Shown: one piece after another, positions 45,376 to 55,218 of the stretch
Layout of the letters: every line of letters starts with the position of its first letter
Numbering within the stretch: the stretch's first letter is position 1
NCBI GenBank assembly: GCA_030847615.1
Contig: JAUMIR010000004.1
Span: 219,841,001-219,905,000, forward strand
DNA from: Gambelia wislizenii
Taxonomy: Eukaryota > Chordata > Lepidosauria > Squamata > Crotaphytidae
Length of the DNA: 64,000 nt
Direction: 5' to 3'
Translations under genes and position numbers: made by a program
The notes under the pieces: generated by a model
The model's input: only the letters and a program-made list of their open reading frames with translations
Told to the model about the DNA's origin: nothing
Databases searched by the model: none

Positions 45376-45826
45376 GATCTGGAGGGATTTCCAAACCTGC
45401 CTCTCTGGGAGATTCGCTCTACAGGCTACAAGATTGAGAAACTGTTGGAGAAACCAACTGTGCAGGTGAGGCTGTGCCCTTTATATCTATTCCAGTCATT
45501 CTCACCCAACTGAACAGCCATGAAATGAAGAGGTACCAAACATGCAACTTTGTTCAACTTCACCGGGATGACTTCTTCCCAGAACATGCCTCTCTTTCCA
45601 CAGCTAGTTACCCAGAAGCTGCTGAGCATTTGTAGTCCCTGTGGACAATACTGTGCCAAAAATTTCCACAGTGGTTTGTTTCTGTATCCTGCAGCTTCAA
45701 CTGGAGGCATTAAAGGTGAATCACCATATGGAGGATAATTTAAATAAGTGGAAGACCTCTGAGGCCATGGAAGGGACACGATTCATTTCCCTCCATGGTA
45801 GCAGATTAAAGCAAGTATTATTTTAG
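45376..45826 (+). other. Weak candidate host exons (unproven)
   Basis: A possible exon at 45376-45465 reads DLEGFPNLPLWEIRSTGYK then IEKLLEKPTVQ. It follows a pyrimidine-rich tract ending ACAAG and precedes GTGAGG. A second stretch 45695-45826 follows CTGTATCCTGCAG and reads LQLEALKVNHHMEDNLNKWK then TSEAMEGTRF to a TAG stop. Both are in phase 0 if joined. Against this, the right part of the second stretch (from about 45770) aligns with family-C repeat sequence seen at 28960-29040 and 52870-52920, so its stop codon comes from a transposon. I do not recognise the protein. Confidence 0.2.
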
Positions 45827-45996
45827 AAAATTTTAACAGGCCCTACCCTGTCTTCCCCCATCATAGCCCCGTTTTTGCCCTGAGGGCCATGAGGACTGCT
45901 CGGGGCAGAAGGGAGCAAAAGCCCTGAATCATTAGGACAGCAGGGCTCCAAGACTGGGACAAGATGGGGGTAAATTGCCAGTGTAATCAAGCCCAA
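45800..45996. repeat. Family-C repeat fragment
   Basis: AGGCCCTACCCTGTCTTCCCCC, AGCCCCGTTTTTGCCC, ATGAGGACTGCTCGGGG and GGACAAGATGGGGGTAAATTGCC follow one another in the same order as in 28706-29557 and 52740-53074. The right end reads TGTAATCAAGCCC. The left end is not clear. Confidence 0.55.
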
Positions 45997-46300
45997 AGGC
46001 TCCTACTGTGTAACTCCAAGGCCTGTAAGAGGGTCTTGGAGTTATATGCCACCAACTCAAATGTAATTTGGCTTCCTTAGGAACCAGTGACATGATGTGC
46101 TGAACACCAGCTTCCAATTGCCTTGTGAGCTGGGAAGCAGCAGCAAACATGTGGGTAGCCTGGCTAAAAAAGTAGATGACTGCGAAATGGTCATAGTTCT
46201 GAGTATGAGGTCATTTCCTTTTAGGGAAACAGAAGAGCCATTGCCTCTAGTGTGGGCCCAGAACTGGGTTGCCCACTGAAAGTAGAGAAGGCAAGGCCTG

Positions 46301-46579
46301 GAGCTTGTCTACCCATGCCGGCTGGTATCGGTGGACGCCTCCTCTGCTGTTGTGCGTCACACTCTCTGAAGCCAGGAAGGAGGCCCTCAGTGTGTGATCA
46401 AGGCTGGTCACATGCAGGGGGCCTTGATCATGTGCTGGGGGGATCCTTCCCAACTTCACAGCAACACCAGTGGTGATGGTGGCTGACAATGCAGCCCAGC
46501 GTGCAGGTACAGACCCTTTGCTCCTTTGGACTGTAGAGCTCCAAGATGGGGGGAAGCTGGGGTAAATCTAGACAAGCCC
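46301..46579. mobile_element. Family-C-type MITE, CTG target duplication
   Basis: Starts GAGCTTGTCTACCC and ends TCTAGACAAGCCC, near inverses. CTG on both sides (46298-46300, 46580-46582). The central TGTGATCAAGGCTGGTCACATG stretch folds with its neighbour (GGCCTTGATCATGTGC). The ends match those of 28706-29557. Confidence 0.6.
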
Positions 46580-46678
46580 CTGGTCTCAGTTGCAAACACT
46601 TGTCTAGATGTTCTCTTCATGAGGTAGGCTTTGTTCATGAAGAAGGCCAATATTCTTGAGATCTTTCCTTGCAGGCAG

Positions 46679-47062
46679 TAGGGATGGGGAAATATTTTTA
46701 AAATATTCTAAAAATAGTTGGTAAACATGTTTTTCCAGTGTTGAGAAACCTGACAAGAAAAATCCTGGACTGACAGGAATCTCTGCAGTGCAGGGCTTAT
46801 TCTATACAAAAATTGCAGATGGTTGTCTTGCATTTTCTGTTCAGAAGATAGTATTTCTGTGCAAAAATATTGTCTGCACAGAAAATACTATTACCTGCAC
46901 AGAAAATGCTGTTTTCAGCACAAAACAACCAAGTGTGACTTTTGTATGGAATAAGTGCTGCACAGCAAAGATCACAAATTGTGAATAGACAGCAGGAAGA
47001 AAATTGCTAAAATTAATTACTGTTTTCCTCAAGAAGAAAATTAGTGAAGAATTACAACTCTA
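46679..47062. mobile_element. hAT MITE with CAGAAAAT internal words
   Basis: Starts TAGGGATGGGGAAAT and ends ATTACAACTCTA. Flanks GCAGGCAG and GCAGTAAG match at 6 of 8 positions. The inside carries repeated TGCACAGAAAATGCT and AAAACAACCAAGTG words as in 39195-39636. The two short frames on opposite strands here come from these words. Confidence 0.6.
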
Positions 47063-47300
47063 GCAGTAAGACACACCATCAGACAGCCATCAGCTTTGCC
47101 TGTGCTTTCTGATGCCAGCACATGTGGGGGTAGAGGGGTGTGGCCCTGCACATCCCAGGGAATGGGTACCTGCCAACCTCTCCCCGCAAGGGCCCAGGAT
47201 ATCTGATGGAGTTCTGTTGCTCAGTGCCATCTGGCCCAGGAGGCTCTAGATCCTCCTTGGAAGAGGATTTCTTCAAAAAGAGCATGATAGATGATAGATG

Positions 47301-47304
<4 letters not shown>

Positions 47305-47332
<28 letters not shown>
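47305..47332. repeat. (GA)n microsatellite
   Basis: About 14 GA units, preceded by a short GATA/GATG variant tract. Confidence 0.95.
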
Positions 47333-47365
47333 ACTGCTCTGTGTGTTTTCTCCCACTATTCATTC

Positions 47366-47780
47366 ATTCATTTATTTGATTTATATCCTACCTTTCTCCC
47401 AAGATGGTACCCAAGGCAGCTTCCAATAATTAAAAAATACAGCTAAAAACATCACAAAATACAAAAGTTTAAAAATAATTAAATTAAATTATCATTTTTA
47501 AAATATAGTTAAAACACAGGAATTAAAAACATAAAATCATAAAAATATAACAATAAAAGCAGCACACCATTAAAATTTATGTTTCAAATGCCTGTCTAAG
47601 TAAAAACATCTTCAACTGCCAGCAAAAAGAGAGCAGGGAGGGGGCCAACTAGACCTCCTGTGGAAGGGATTTCCACAGTCTGGGAGTAGCCATGGAAAAG
47701 GCTCTCTCCTGAGTCCACACCGACAATGCCTGTGAAGGTGTTGGGACTGAGAGAAAGCCTTCCCTCAATCCTTTTACTAT
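47366..47780 (+). repeat. Family-A interspersed repeat (LINE-3'-end-like)
   Basis: TTATTTGATTTATATCCTACC, CCAAGATGGTACCCAAGGCAGC, a long A-rich section, CAGCAAAAAGAGAGCAGGGAGGGGGCC, GGAAGGGATTTCCACAGTCTGGG and GGTGTTGGGACTGAGAG. It is the clearest copy in the window for comparison with 11402-11925. Confidence 0.65.
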
Positions 47781-47858
47781 CCTCTCTCAACCATTGTCTG
47801 CCCTGAAAACTTTGGGATGGAGGTGGGGGATGCAATTGTTACAATGAAACTACAGTAA

Positions 47859-48082
47859 GGACTTTTTCGGATGGAAGAAAAGTAACGCAAGCAGCGTCGC
47901 CAGGTTGCTGATCGCGAGTAAAATATGACGCTGGGAAGGAAAAATATCACGCTCAAATGTCCCAGCGGTACTGCAACAGTACCGCTGGGAAGAGCGTCGT
48001 TCGAAACTGGCACCCTCTTGCGCAGCAGCATCGCAACCTGGCGACGCTGCTTGCATTACTTTTCTTCCATCTGAAAAAGTCC
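47859..48082. mobile_element. PIF/Harbinger-type hairpin MITE, TAA target duplication
   Basis: Starts GGACTTTTTCGGATGGAAG and ends TTCCATCTGAAAAAGTCC. TAA on both sides (47856-47858, 48083-48085). GTAACGCAAGCAGCGTCGCC and its inverse (GGCGACGCTGCTTGCATTAC) give long outer arms, and CCCAGCGGTACTGCAACAG is followed by TACCGCTGGG as an inner loop. CpG-rich like 14670-14997, to which it is closely related. Confidence 0.85.
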
Positions 48083-48705
48083 TAAATGTAAGAGTGGGGA
48101 TAAAACCTTTATAACAGTTTCCTTTGTTTACATAGCTAAATTGGATTCTGCAGTTGCACAGACTTAATTGCTGCCATACAGAATTCAGCCTACTCTGACT
48201 CATAAGTAGATGCTTGTCTCCTGGTATTAGGATCCCAGCTTTGAATGTTCCTCAGTGCTACAAAAGGAAAGTAATGTGCTTTCTGGAGGCCACTCATAGT
48301 CACGACTTGGCATGTCATATGCTTATCATTTATATAAATACATGGGAAAGATTATCAACTTGAAGAAGTGCTGCACCTCTGGTAGGGATGGAGTTGGGGG
48401 AGGTGTGTGTTTGTAAGCGTGTGCGTGTGTGAAAGAGAGAGATGGGAAAAGAGGAAAGTGCGTGCAAAAGTGTCGCAAATAAAATGGGTCCTTCTGGGCC
48501 TTTTAATGAGAAGGGGGGGCTCAAGTTGAAAGAAAAACATGTGGGTGTAGTGACAGCTGGGTAGCTAGGCAATGGGAACACTGCCTGCTTTTCAGGGTGC
48601 ACTACAAAGATCATTTTTCAAGTTACAATTTTAACATTTCACTCTCTTCACAGCTGACTCCCACGTGAAGGCCTCCTGCTGGATCCCTCTTCACAGCCCC
48701 CTTAC

Positions 48706-49001
48706 CTGGGCCGAGCCAGAGCTGCTGCAGTTGCTCAGATGAAAGGACAAGCGTTCCCTCATGCTCTTTCCAATGAGGCTCTGGTAGCAAGTGCACTGGA
48801 ACGGCAGGAGGGGCTACATCTTGATTTCTGCCAGACAGACTAGCTTTACAGGTACCTCTGGCCCCTGGATCATCCCGACTTGTACTTTGTTGCCTATAGT
48901 TTATGAATCCTGAAAATGTTTCCTTTTGGACTGTAATGCTTTGAGTTATTAACACCGCTGCTTCATTTGCAGTGAATACGAGAACTTTGCATCCATACCA
49001 A
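48706..49001 (-). other. Candidate host exon (unproven), minus strand
   Basis: The minus-strand frame from about 49009 to 48623 is open for 128 codons. It crosses a strong splice-donor match, CCCAG/GTAAGG, at 48706/48705, so the exon-like part would read down to QQLWLGPG. The encoded stretch (for example EAAVLITQSITVQKETFSGF and PVHLLPEPHWKEHEGTLVLS) has mixed, non-repetitive composition. The upstream AG near 49002 lacks a good pyrimidine tract. No repeat family covers it as far as I can see. I do not recognise a domain. Confidence 0.25.
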
Positions 49002-49050
49002 CTGCACACTTGATTTTCCTTGCAGGATCAGAACTTTTCCCTTTATGATA

Positions 49051-49089
49051 TATTATTATTATTAATAATAATAATAATAATAATAATAT
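49051..49089. repeat. (ATT)n/(AAT)n microsatellite
   Basis: A trinucleotide repeat switching from ATT to AAT, followed by TATAGCACCATCGATGTACA, a phrase also seen in other repeat tails in this window (near 1503 and inverted near 42552). Confidence 0.9.
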
Positions 49090-49800
49090 AGCACCATCGA
49101 TGTACATTGTATCTGATTTGTATTTTGTTGGAATTAATATATTACTGTGTCTCTTTTCTACTTAAAAAGCATTCAAAACAGCTTAGAATAAAAAATCCAT
49201 GTATTAAAATAATAGATATACTGTACATACATACATATATAAAAGCAGAAGGTGAAATCAAGGAGTGTCTCTCCACCAATAAGAAGAAAACCTCGGGTGG
49301 AAGAGATTCTCTTCCCAATGCTGCATTTCTGATGCCCCTCCAAAATCTGATCTGGAGTGTTGTGGGGTCCTCTGGAGCAGATTAGTGGGGTGCAGGGTGG
49401 AGAGGAAGTAGAAGTCCTGTTGAGTGATGTTGGCTTTTGTGTATAAACAGTAGCCAGAATCAACATAAACAGTAAAGAGATTTAATAAATGAAACAGAAC
49501 ACAGATTAAAAGGATTTCTCTGGCACCTAACACGCATACATTTGGGGGAACTTTTGATCTGCCCAAGATAGCCATTCTACAAACAGGATGAAAACCAATG
49601 ATGGGCCCTCTACCAGAGCTTTAGTGGTGTTGGTGGTGCACGTGTGTGTGTGTATGTGTGTGTGCACAAAATGAAGGTGTTGCCCCCCACCCCTCAAGAA
49701 AGAATTCTGCTGCCTAAATGAAATTTTCCTTTAGCCTTCAAATTGCTGGCTTTGCAGAGAGTGAGACATTGAAAATCATTCACTTCCAGAACTACTGGAT

Positions 49801-50407
49801 GAGATTATCACACTACACTGCTATAGCACTTTTATTCCACTTTAACTGCTCTGGCTGCCTCCTGTGGAATCCTGGGATTTGCAGTTTGGGGAGGGGCACA
49901 TAGAATACTCAGCCAGAGAGCTCTTAGGCCTCACTAAACTAGAAATCCCAGAATTCCACAGGAGGCAGCCAGCACAGTGAAAGTGGAATAATAGCACTAT
50001 AACAGTGTAGTGCAGTGGTTCTTAACCTGTGGTCTACAGATCCCCAGGGGGCTGCAGTGTCCTCACAGGGGGTCCACAAAGGCTTGCTGGCTTAAAGGCT
50101 GCTCAGCCCACCTTCTTTCCACAGCAGAGTATCCACATGACAGGAGCCAAGTCAAAGGCTGGCTGACTGGGCCTGCATGTTGCTGTTCAATCTACTCCAG
50201 CTGCAAACTAGCCAGAAGAAGCGGGAGGAGCACCTCTGAGGAAAGGTTTCTGATAGTGTAATTGTTGATGGTTCAATGTTCAGGTGTTTTTTGCTGTGGT
50301 TTTAAATCTTGAGTTAAGTCTTGGGGGTCCATGGTAACAAAAGATATTTAAAGGCTGTCCCTGGTAAAGAAAAGGTTAAGAACCACTGGTGTAGTATGAT
50401 AAAGTTC
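49801..50407. mobile_element. Palindromic MITE split by a Charlie-like hAT
   Basis: Starts GAGATTATCACACTACACTG. Its right end (TGTAGTATGATAAAGTTC) lies after the inserted hAT element (50014-50388). The arms pair TAGCACTTTTATTCCACTTTAAC with an inverse near 49985-50000, and CTGCCTCCTGTGGAATCCTGGG with an inverse near 49950-49972. Core as in 27206-27428. Confidence 0.7.
50014..50388. mobile_element. hAT (Charlie-like) MITE inside another MITE
   Basis: Starts CAGTGGTTCTTAACC and ends GGTTAAGAACCACTG. Flanks GTGTAGTG (50006-50013) and GTGTAGTA (50389-50396), an 8-bp TSD with one mismatch. Same family as 5839-6180. Confidence 0.85.
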
Positions 50408-52080
50408 ATTGATAACTTTGTCTGCCCCTTTTCTTTGGAGGGCTAAAATGTATTTCAACTGGAATTTTAAGTTACTGAAAAGCTAGAATTTGAGGACTAA
50501 TGGAAAATTTCATTGGGAGAGCAGAATTCTTATGGGGGGGGGGATGTCTTCATTTTGGCCACTACCCCATAGCTATACTGCTGCCCTCTACCAAGTCTCC
50601 TTTGGCCCCTGAAGGTAGGCACTTGGAATTGGAGGAACTCTAATAGATCTTGAAAACTGAGCAAGTTTATGTGAGTGAATGTGGTCTAGCAGGTGGTATA
50701 TTTCAGGAGAGCAGATAAGCCTGCCTCACTAGCTACTCCCCCCCCCCCGCTGCCCAAAAGTGCATAGATCTGTAAGTTCAGGCACCATAAGGAAAGTGGA
50801 GGTTGATGAAAGAAAATAAAATCATTCCTGGATGCATTTTGGAAGAAGCTTTCAAGTACAGTACTGTATTCTCTAGAAGGTTCAAAATGTTTTTGTTTGC
50901 TTATGCAAGGTTTGCCTGACTTGGTTGGTTCATTTCAACTGTGCATATTATTAGTTTTGAATAAAAAGTATGTTGAAACATGTTGAACTGCTCTTCTTTT
51001 TGAGGTTCAGGAACCTATCCCTATTGTTCCCATGTTATTTTTGCCACTGGTACCGAAGTTACTGTTAAAGAAATCATGGCTAGGAATGCATCTACTTTGT
51101 TAACTGAGGTATACCTATATTACATAGCAGGGCATACCCAATGTATTTGGATTCTACGGATTTCTTCTTTGGGGAAAATGTGAAAGTTTAGTAGGCTAAA
51201 AATGGCTATATTTACTCATGGCACTCTTTTGTGGGGTGGCCATGTGTCCAGCTTTGTGGAGACCTCTATTTCAATGGGTCTGAACCAGTGGTACATGCAC
51301 TGCTGGTAGGACACAGTGATTTTAGGTGTTCTAGGTGCAGCATGGGTTTTTCCTGCTAAGAATCCACTTTCCTTTGGGTCCCATGTCCTACTACAAGTGC
51401 AGCATGCCATCTTCCCCCAACCCCACTAGCCAGAGATTATCCACCCCTGTCCTTTTATTAGGCTAATAATAATGCACTTTGTTTCCCTTAATATCCCCTT
51501 CCCTTTCCCATTAACTTGCTGAAAATGTTAAATACACTAACAGAATTACTCTAAACTGATAAATGTCCTTCTTGGAAAAAGAAGGCCTTTTTTGTTTCTG
51601 TCAGAGTGGGATGCTAGTTCTTTGATACAGTGGTTGGTGGGACATAAGATACAAATGCCTGAAAGCCAATGGTTTATTTAAAGGCCTGTCAGAGGGCAGT
51701 CTGCTGTTTGAAGGTGTCCCTGTTTGAAGGCCTGTCCTGTCCAAAACTTGTTTGAAGATAAAGAACTCTAAGAATAGACAAGAAACAGCCTTGAAGTTGC
51801 CCGTCAACAGTGAGTACGTGGTCAGCAGGCTAAGCATGCATACAGGTCCCCTGGTCATAGTCTTTCTCACCATGGTGAGATATATTGCATTTATACATAA
51901 ATTACAATAGGTTTTTTTTTTAAACTAACAGAAGCACTAACTGCACAAGAGCCGGGGGGAAACTTTGTTCGCTATACCACCTATGCTCCTTTTCCTCTGT
52001 TTTTTCTAGGCACATATACCACCACTCTTTCTCTTTCTCATTGGTCTTTCTGTCTCTCCACCCAGATGGTCACTTAGCCT
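50408..52080. other. No gene or bounded repeat recognised
   Basis: Short C tract at 50741. The frames at 51216-51410 and 51601-51873 (minus) show no domain. Confidence 0.45.
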
Positions 52081-52084
52081 TTGC

Positions 52085-52645
52085 CCGTTTCCCCCCTAAA
52101 CCCATTCTTTTGCTGGCATAATTTGTGCCATTTTTATGCCAGCAAAAGAACTCATACCACGCTTACCTTGCATCCATGTGAAATGGCTTCCCCGGCAATG
52201 AATGAGGAGTGAATGGAGCTCCGTTCACTTACTCTATTGAAATGCTGTGGATTCTTGTGAGAATACATAGCACGGGAAATTCAAAAATAACAAAGTAAAA
52301 GTTTTAAAAAGCACATAAACACACTATAAAAGCCCCAAGTAAACTGGGGATTGTCATAAAAAGTGTGTCACCTACCTGGATGTTGTAATCTCACCCAGAA
52401 GTATTCTGGCCAGACCAGCCATTGACGCTGGAATGGTGAGAGGACGTTGGAAAGAGGTTTCATAAGCCGGCAATGCTGGCAAAATATCACCACAGCCGAT
52501 CCATTGACTGCTTGGGCTACCAATAAAAAAAGTATGGCTTATGGCCGTACATAAACGTGAAAGGGTGACAGTGTCTGGTACGCGCACCCTTTCGTGCTTA
52601 TGTGGTGGCTTTATGACACCATTTTTCATGTGTCTGATAAAATCC
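52085..52645. mobile_element. PIF/Harbinger-type MITE, left end not defined
   Basis: The right end GTGTCTGATAAAATCC (ending 52645) is the inverse of the start of 18954-19486. Internal ATGCCAGCAAAAGAACTC and GCGCACCCTTTCGTGC are inverted matches to that element. TCA follows the right end, but no matching left end with TCA was found, so the left border is approximate. Confidence 0.55.
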
Positions 52646-52739
52646 TCAGTGACTAAAGATAATTCTGCAGGCTACAGACATATTTTAATTAGCTAAAAGG
52701 AACCAATCCATTCTAAAAAGAAAAACATGTAAGCCCTTC

Positions 52740-53074
52740 GAGTTCCTTTGGTACAGAAATTGGCATCCATGGAGAGGGAAGAGCAAGGCAGACTGGCAGT
52801 TACAGTGATGCCAGTGTTGCCAAACAGGCTCCTGTGGTCATGCAGGGTCTGATTTTTTAATTTATTTTTTTGCTGGTGCGAGTAGTTTTTCCTGGGTATT
52901 ATTTTAAAATGTGTCATCAGGCCCTACTCCATCTTCCCCCGTCTTAGCCCTGGGGGTCGTGAGGACTGCCCAGGGGAAGAATGGGCAAAAGCCCTGTGGC
53001 ATCTGGATTTCAGGGCTCTAAGACAGGGGCAAGATGGGGTAAATTGCCCATATAGATAAGCCCTAGTTATCCTG
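52740..53074. repeat. Family-C repeat fragment
   Basis: Contains AGAGCAAGGCAGACTGGCAG, TATTATTTTAAAATGTGTCATC, GGCCCTACTCCATCTTCCCCC, GTGAGGACTGCCCAGGGG and AGATGGGGTAAATTGCCC, ending GATAAGCCC. Its uninterrupted GTCATCAGGCCCTACTCC shows that the GGGCCCTAC site in 28706-29557 was single before the LINE came in. Confidence 0.6.
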
Positions 53075-53173
53075 ACTCTGACGGTTCTGATCTCCATGAT
53101 ACCCTTTTAAAATTGCCATAGTTGCCAGACACCTCTTTCTCTTCTGTTAGTGAATTTTATGGTAATTATGGTT

Positions 53174-53619
53174 AGGTTCCCCAGACGCCCGCGAATGTGA
53201 AAATTCTGCGAATAATGACTCCCTCCCCCTCCCCCACCAAAGCGACCATGGGCCTCCAGAGGCCCCATAGTCGCTTTCCCCAGCCCTCCCCCTCCCTCCC
53301 ATGGCCTTCACGGGGCCTCCGGAGAGTCTCCAGAGGCCGCGTGGAAATCTTCCCGGCCCTCCCCTCTCCCACCCCGGGCCTTCACGGAGCCTTCTAAAGC
53401 TCCGTGGAGGCCTCCCCGGGCCCCCCTCCCACCCCGGGCCTTCATGGGGCCTTCTAAGGCTCCGTGGAGGCCTCCCCGGGCCTCCCCCCTCCCACCCCGG
53501 GCCTTCACGGGGCCACCAGGAGGCCCCTAGTCGCAGTTTTGGGAGGGTGGGGGGCCCTCCAAAAATTGCAAATAATCAAAACCGCGAATGCTAAGTTCAC
53601 GAATATGGAGGGGCAACTG
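53174..53619. mobile_element. Tigger-like element with GC-rich tandem core
   Basis: The right end CACGAATATGGAGGGGCAACTG (then TA) and the left end TAGGTTCCCCAGACGCCCGCGAATGTG are imperfect inverses (both contain CGAATRTG-like words). Between them lie about four GC-rich units of about 60-70 bp, from 53290 to 53530, each with GGGCCTTCACGGGGC-like and CCTCCCACCCC words. Frames on both strands across this part are proline/glycine/arginine-rich artefacts of the tandem core. Confidence 0.6.
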
Positions 53620-53633
53620 TACTTTCTTTTGTA

Positions 53634-53715
53634 GGTGTGTATTGGCAAACCACCTCTGAGTATTCCCTGCCTAAGAAAACCCTATCAGTTGAGAGGTGAC
53701 TTGAAGGCACCAGAC
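53634..53715 (+). mobile_element. SINE body/tail fragment, 5S-derived type
   Basis: TTGGCAAACCACCTCTGAGTATTCC, TGCCTAAGAAAACCCTATC and GAGGTGACTTGAAGGCACC match the inverse of 54932-55020. The head is missing. The CR1 at 53716 begins directly after it. Confidence 0.65.
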
Positions 53716-54927
53716 TAATCTGATCTCTTTTTTGATAAAATTACTAGCTTGGTAGATGAAGGGAACACTGTGGATATCACATACCTTGATTTCAGTAAGG
53801 CCTTTGACAAGGTTCCCCATGACATTCTTGCAAACAAGCTTGTAAAATGTGGGCTAGACAAGTTAACCGTTCAATGGATTTGTAATTGGTTGACCGGCCA
53901 AACCCAAAGGGTGCTCAGCAGTGGCTCCTTTTCGTCTTGGAAAGATGTGACCAGTGGGGTGCCACAGGGTTCTGTCCTGGGCCCAGAGCTATTCAACATC
54001 TTTATCAGTGGCTTGGATGATGCAATTAGGGGCATACTTATCAAATTTGCAGATGACATCAAATTAGGAGGAGTAGCTAATACCCTAGAGGACAGGATCA
54101 AAATTCAAAATGACCTGGATAGACTGGAGAGCTGGGCCAAAGCTAACAAAATGAAATTCAATATGGAGAAATGTAAGGTACTGCACTTAGGGCGGAAAAA
54201 CGAAATGCATAGATACAGGATGGGGGAGACCTGGTTGAACAAGACTACGTGCAAAAGGGATCTAGGAGTCCTAGTAGACCACAAGTTGAACATGAGTCAA
54301 CAGTGTGATGTGGCAGCTGACAAGGGCAATGCGATTTTGGGCTGGATCAATAGAAGTATAGTGTCTACATCAAGAGAAGTAATAGTGCCACTCTATTCTG
54401 CCTTGGTCAGGCCTCACCTAGAATACTGTGTCCAGTTCAGGGCACCACAATTCAAAAAGGATATTGACAAATTGGTGCATGTCCAGAGGAGGGCGACTAA
54501 AATGGTGAAAGGTCTGGAAACCAAGCCTTATGAGGAAAGACTTAGGGAGCTGGGTATGTTTAGCCTGGAAAAAAGATGGTTAAGGGGCAATATGATAGCC
54601 CTGTTTAAGTATTTGAAGGGGTGTCACATTGAGGATGGAGCAAGCTTGTTTTCTGCTGCTCCAGAGACTGGAACATGGAGCAATGGATGCAAGCTCCAGG
54701 AACAGAGATTCCACCTCAAGATGAGGAGGAACTTTCTGACAGTAAGAGCTGTTCGGCAGTGGAACACACTCCCTCGGAGCATGGTGGGGTCTCCTTCCTT
54801 GGAGGTCTTTAAACAGAGGCTGGATGGCCACCTGTCAGGGATGCTTTGATCATGATTTCTGCGTGGCAGGGTGTTGGACTGGATGGCCGTTGTGGTCTCT
54901 TCCAACTCTACAGTTCTATGATTCTAC
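53716..54927 (+). pseudogene. CR1 LINE, 5'-truncated, RT C-terminal two-thirds still open
   Basis: Open from 53719 to the stop at 54847-54849. There is no need for a start codon since the copy is truncated; the first usual-looking codon would be TTG at 53749. It encodes YLDFSKAFDKVPHDILANKL (RT motif A region), GVPQGSVLGPELFNIFI, the catalytic FADDIKLGG (motif C), WAKANKMKFNMEKCKVLHLG, DLGVLVDHKLNMSQQC, VPLYSALVRPHLEYC and SLEVFKQRLDGHLSGML. The endonuclease and N-terminal RT parts are missing. The 3' UTR of about 78 bp ends at GTTCTATGATTCTA, the CR1 terminal repeat. It is the best-preserved copy in the window and probably the youngest. No product is expected unless transcribed from outside. 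Confidence 0.95.
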
Positions 54928-54931
54928 ACAT

Positions 54932-55160
54932 ACACATGTGCCTTCAAATCACCTATTGACTTATGGTGACCTAAGGATTTCATAGGGTTTTCTTGGGCAA
55001 GGAATACTCAGAGGTGGTTTTGTCAGTTCCTTCCTCTGGAACATAGCTACGGCACCTGGTGTTCATTGGTGGTCTCCCATCCAAGTACTAACCAGGGCTC
55101 ACCCTGCTTTGGCTTCCAAGATCAGACAGGATCTGGTGCCTTCAGGGTATTTAGGCCACT
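54932..55160 (-). mobile_element. 5S-rRNA-derived SINE, minus orientation
   Basis: Read on the minus strand, about 55155 to 55048 follows 5S rRNA: CACCAGATCCTGTCTGATC, GGAAGCCAAAGCAGGG, CCTGGTTAGTACTTGGATGG, GAGACC and a CACCAGGTGCCGTAG end. This includes the region of the 5S internal promoter. The body then reads CCAGAGGAAGGAACTGACAA, CTGAGTATTCC, AAGAAAACCCTATG and GATTTGAAGGCACATGTG. The tail is like that of the tRNA-derived SINE, suggesting the same LINE partner. Such 5S-derived SINEs are known in squamates, which supports the host guess. Confidence 0.85.
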
Positions 55161-55218
55161 GTACTTACTTTTACCTGTCCTGAATTTGTTTCCTGTCCTG
55201 AATTGGGATGGTTTAGAG

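Noticed and set aside
45426..45779. 117-codon minus-strand frame
   Set aside because: Overlaps the plus-strand exon candidate and has no domain or splice signals of its own.
48330..48614. Minus-strand frame of 94 codons next to the exon candidate
   Set aside because: Includes a GT-rich tract giving Thr/His alternation; no splice context or domain.
49173..49575. Overlapping minus-strand frames
   Set aside because: No recognisable domain, several overlapping frames of equal quality, and simple-sequence stretches nearby.
53172..53594. Overlapping Pro/Gly/Arg-rich open frames on both strands
   Set aside because: They lie over a GC-rich tandem core of a Tigger-like element; low complexity and present on both strands, so not genes.
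55048..55160. Possible 5S rRNA gene, minus strand
   Set aside because: Only partly 5S-like, with changes, and continuous with a SINE body and tail.
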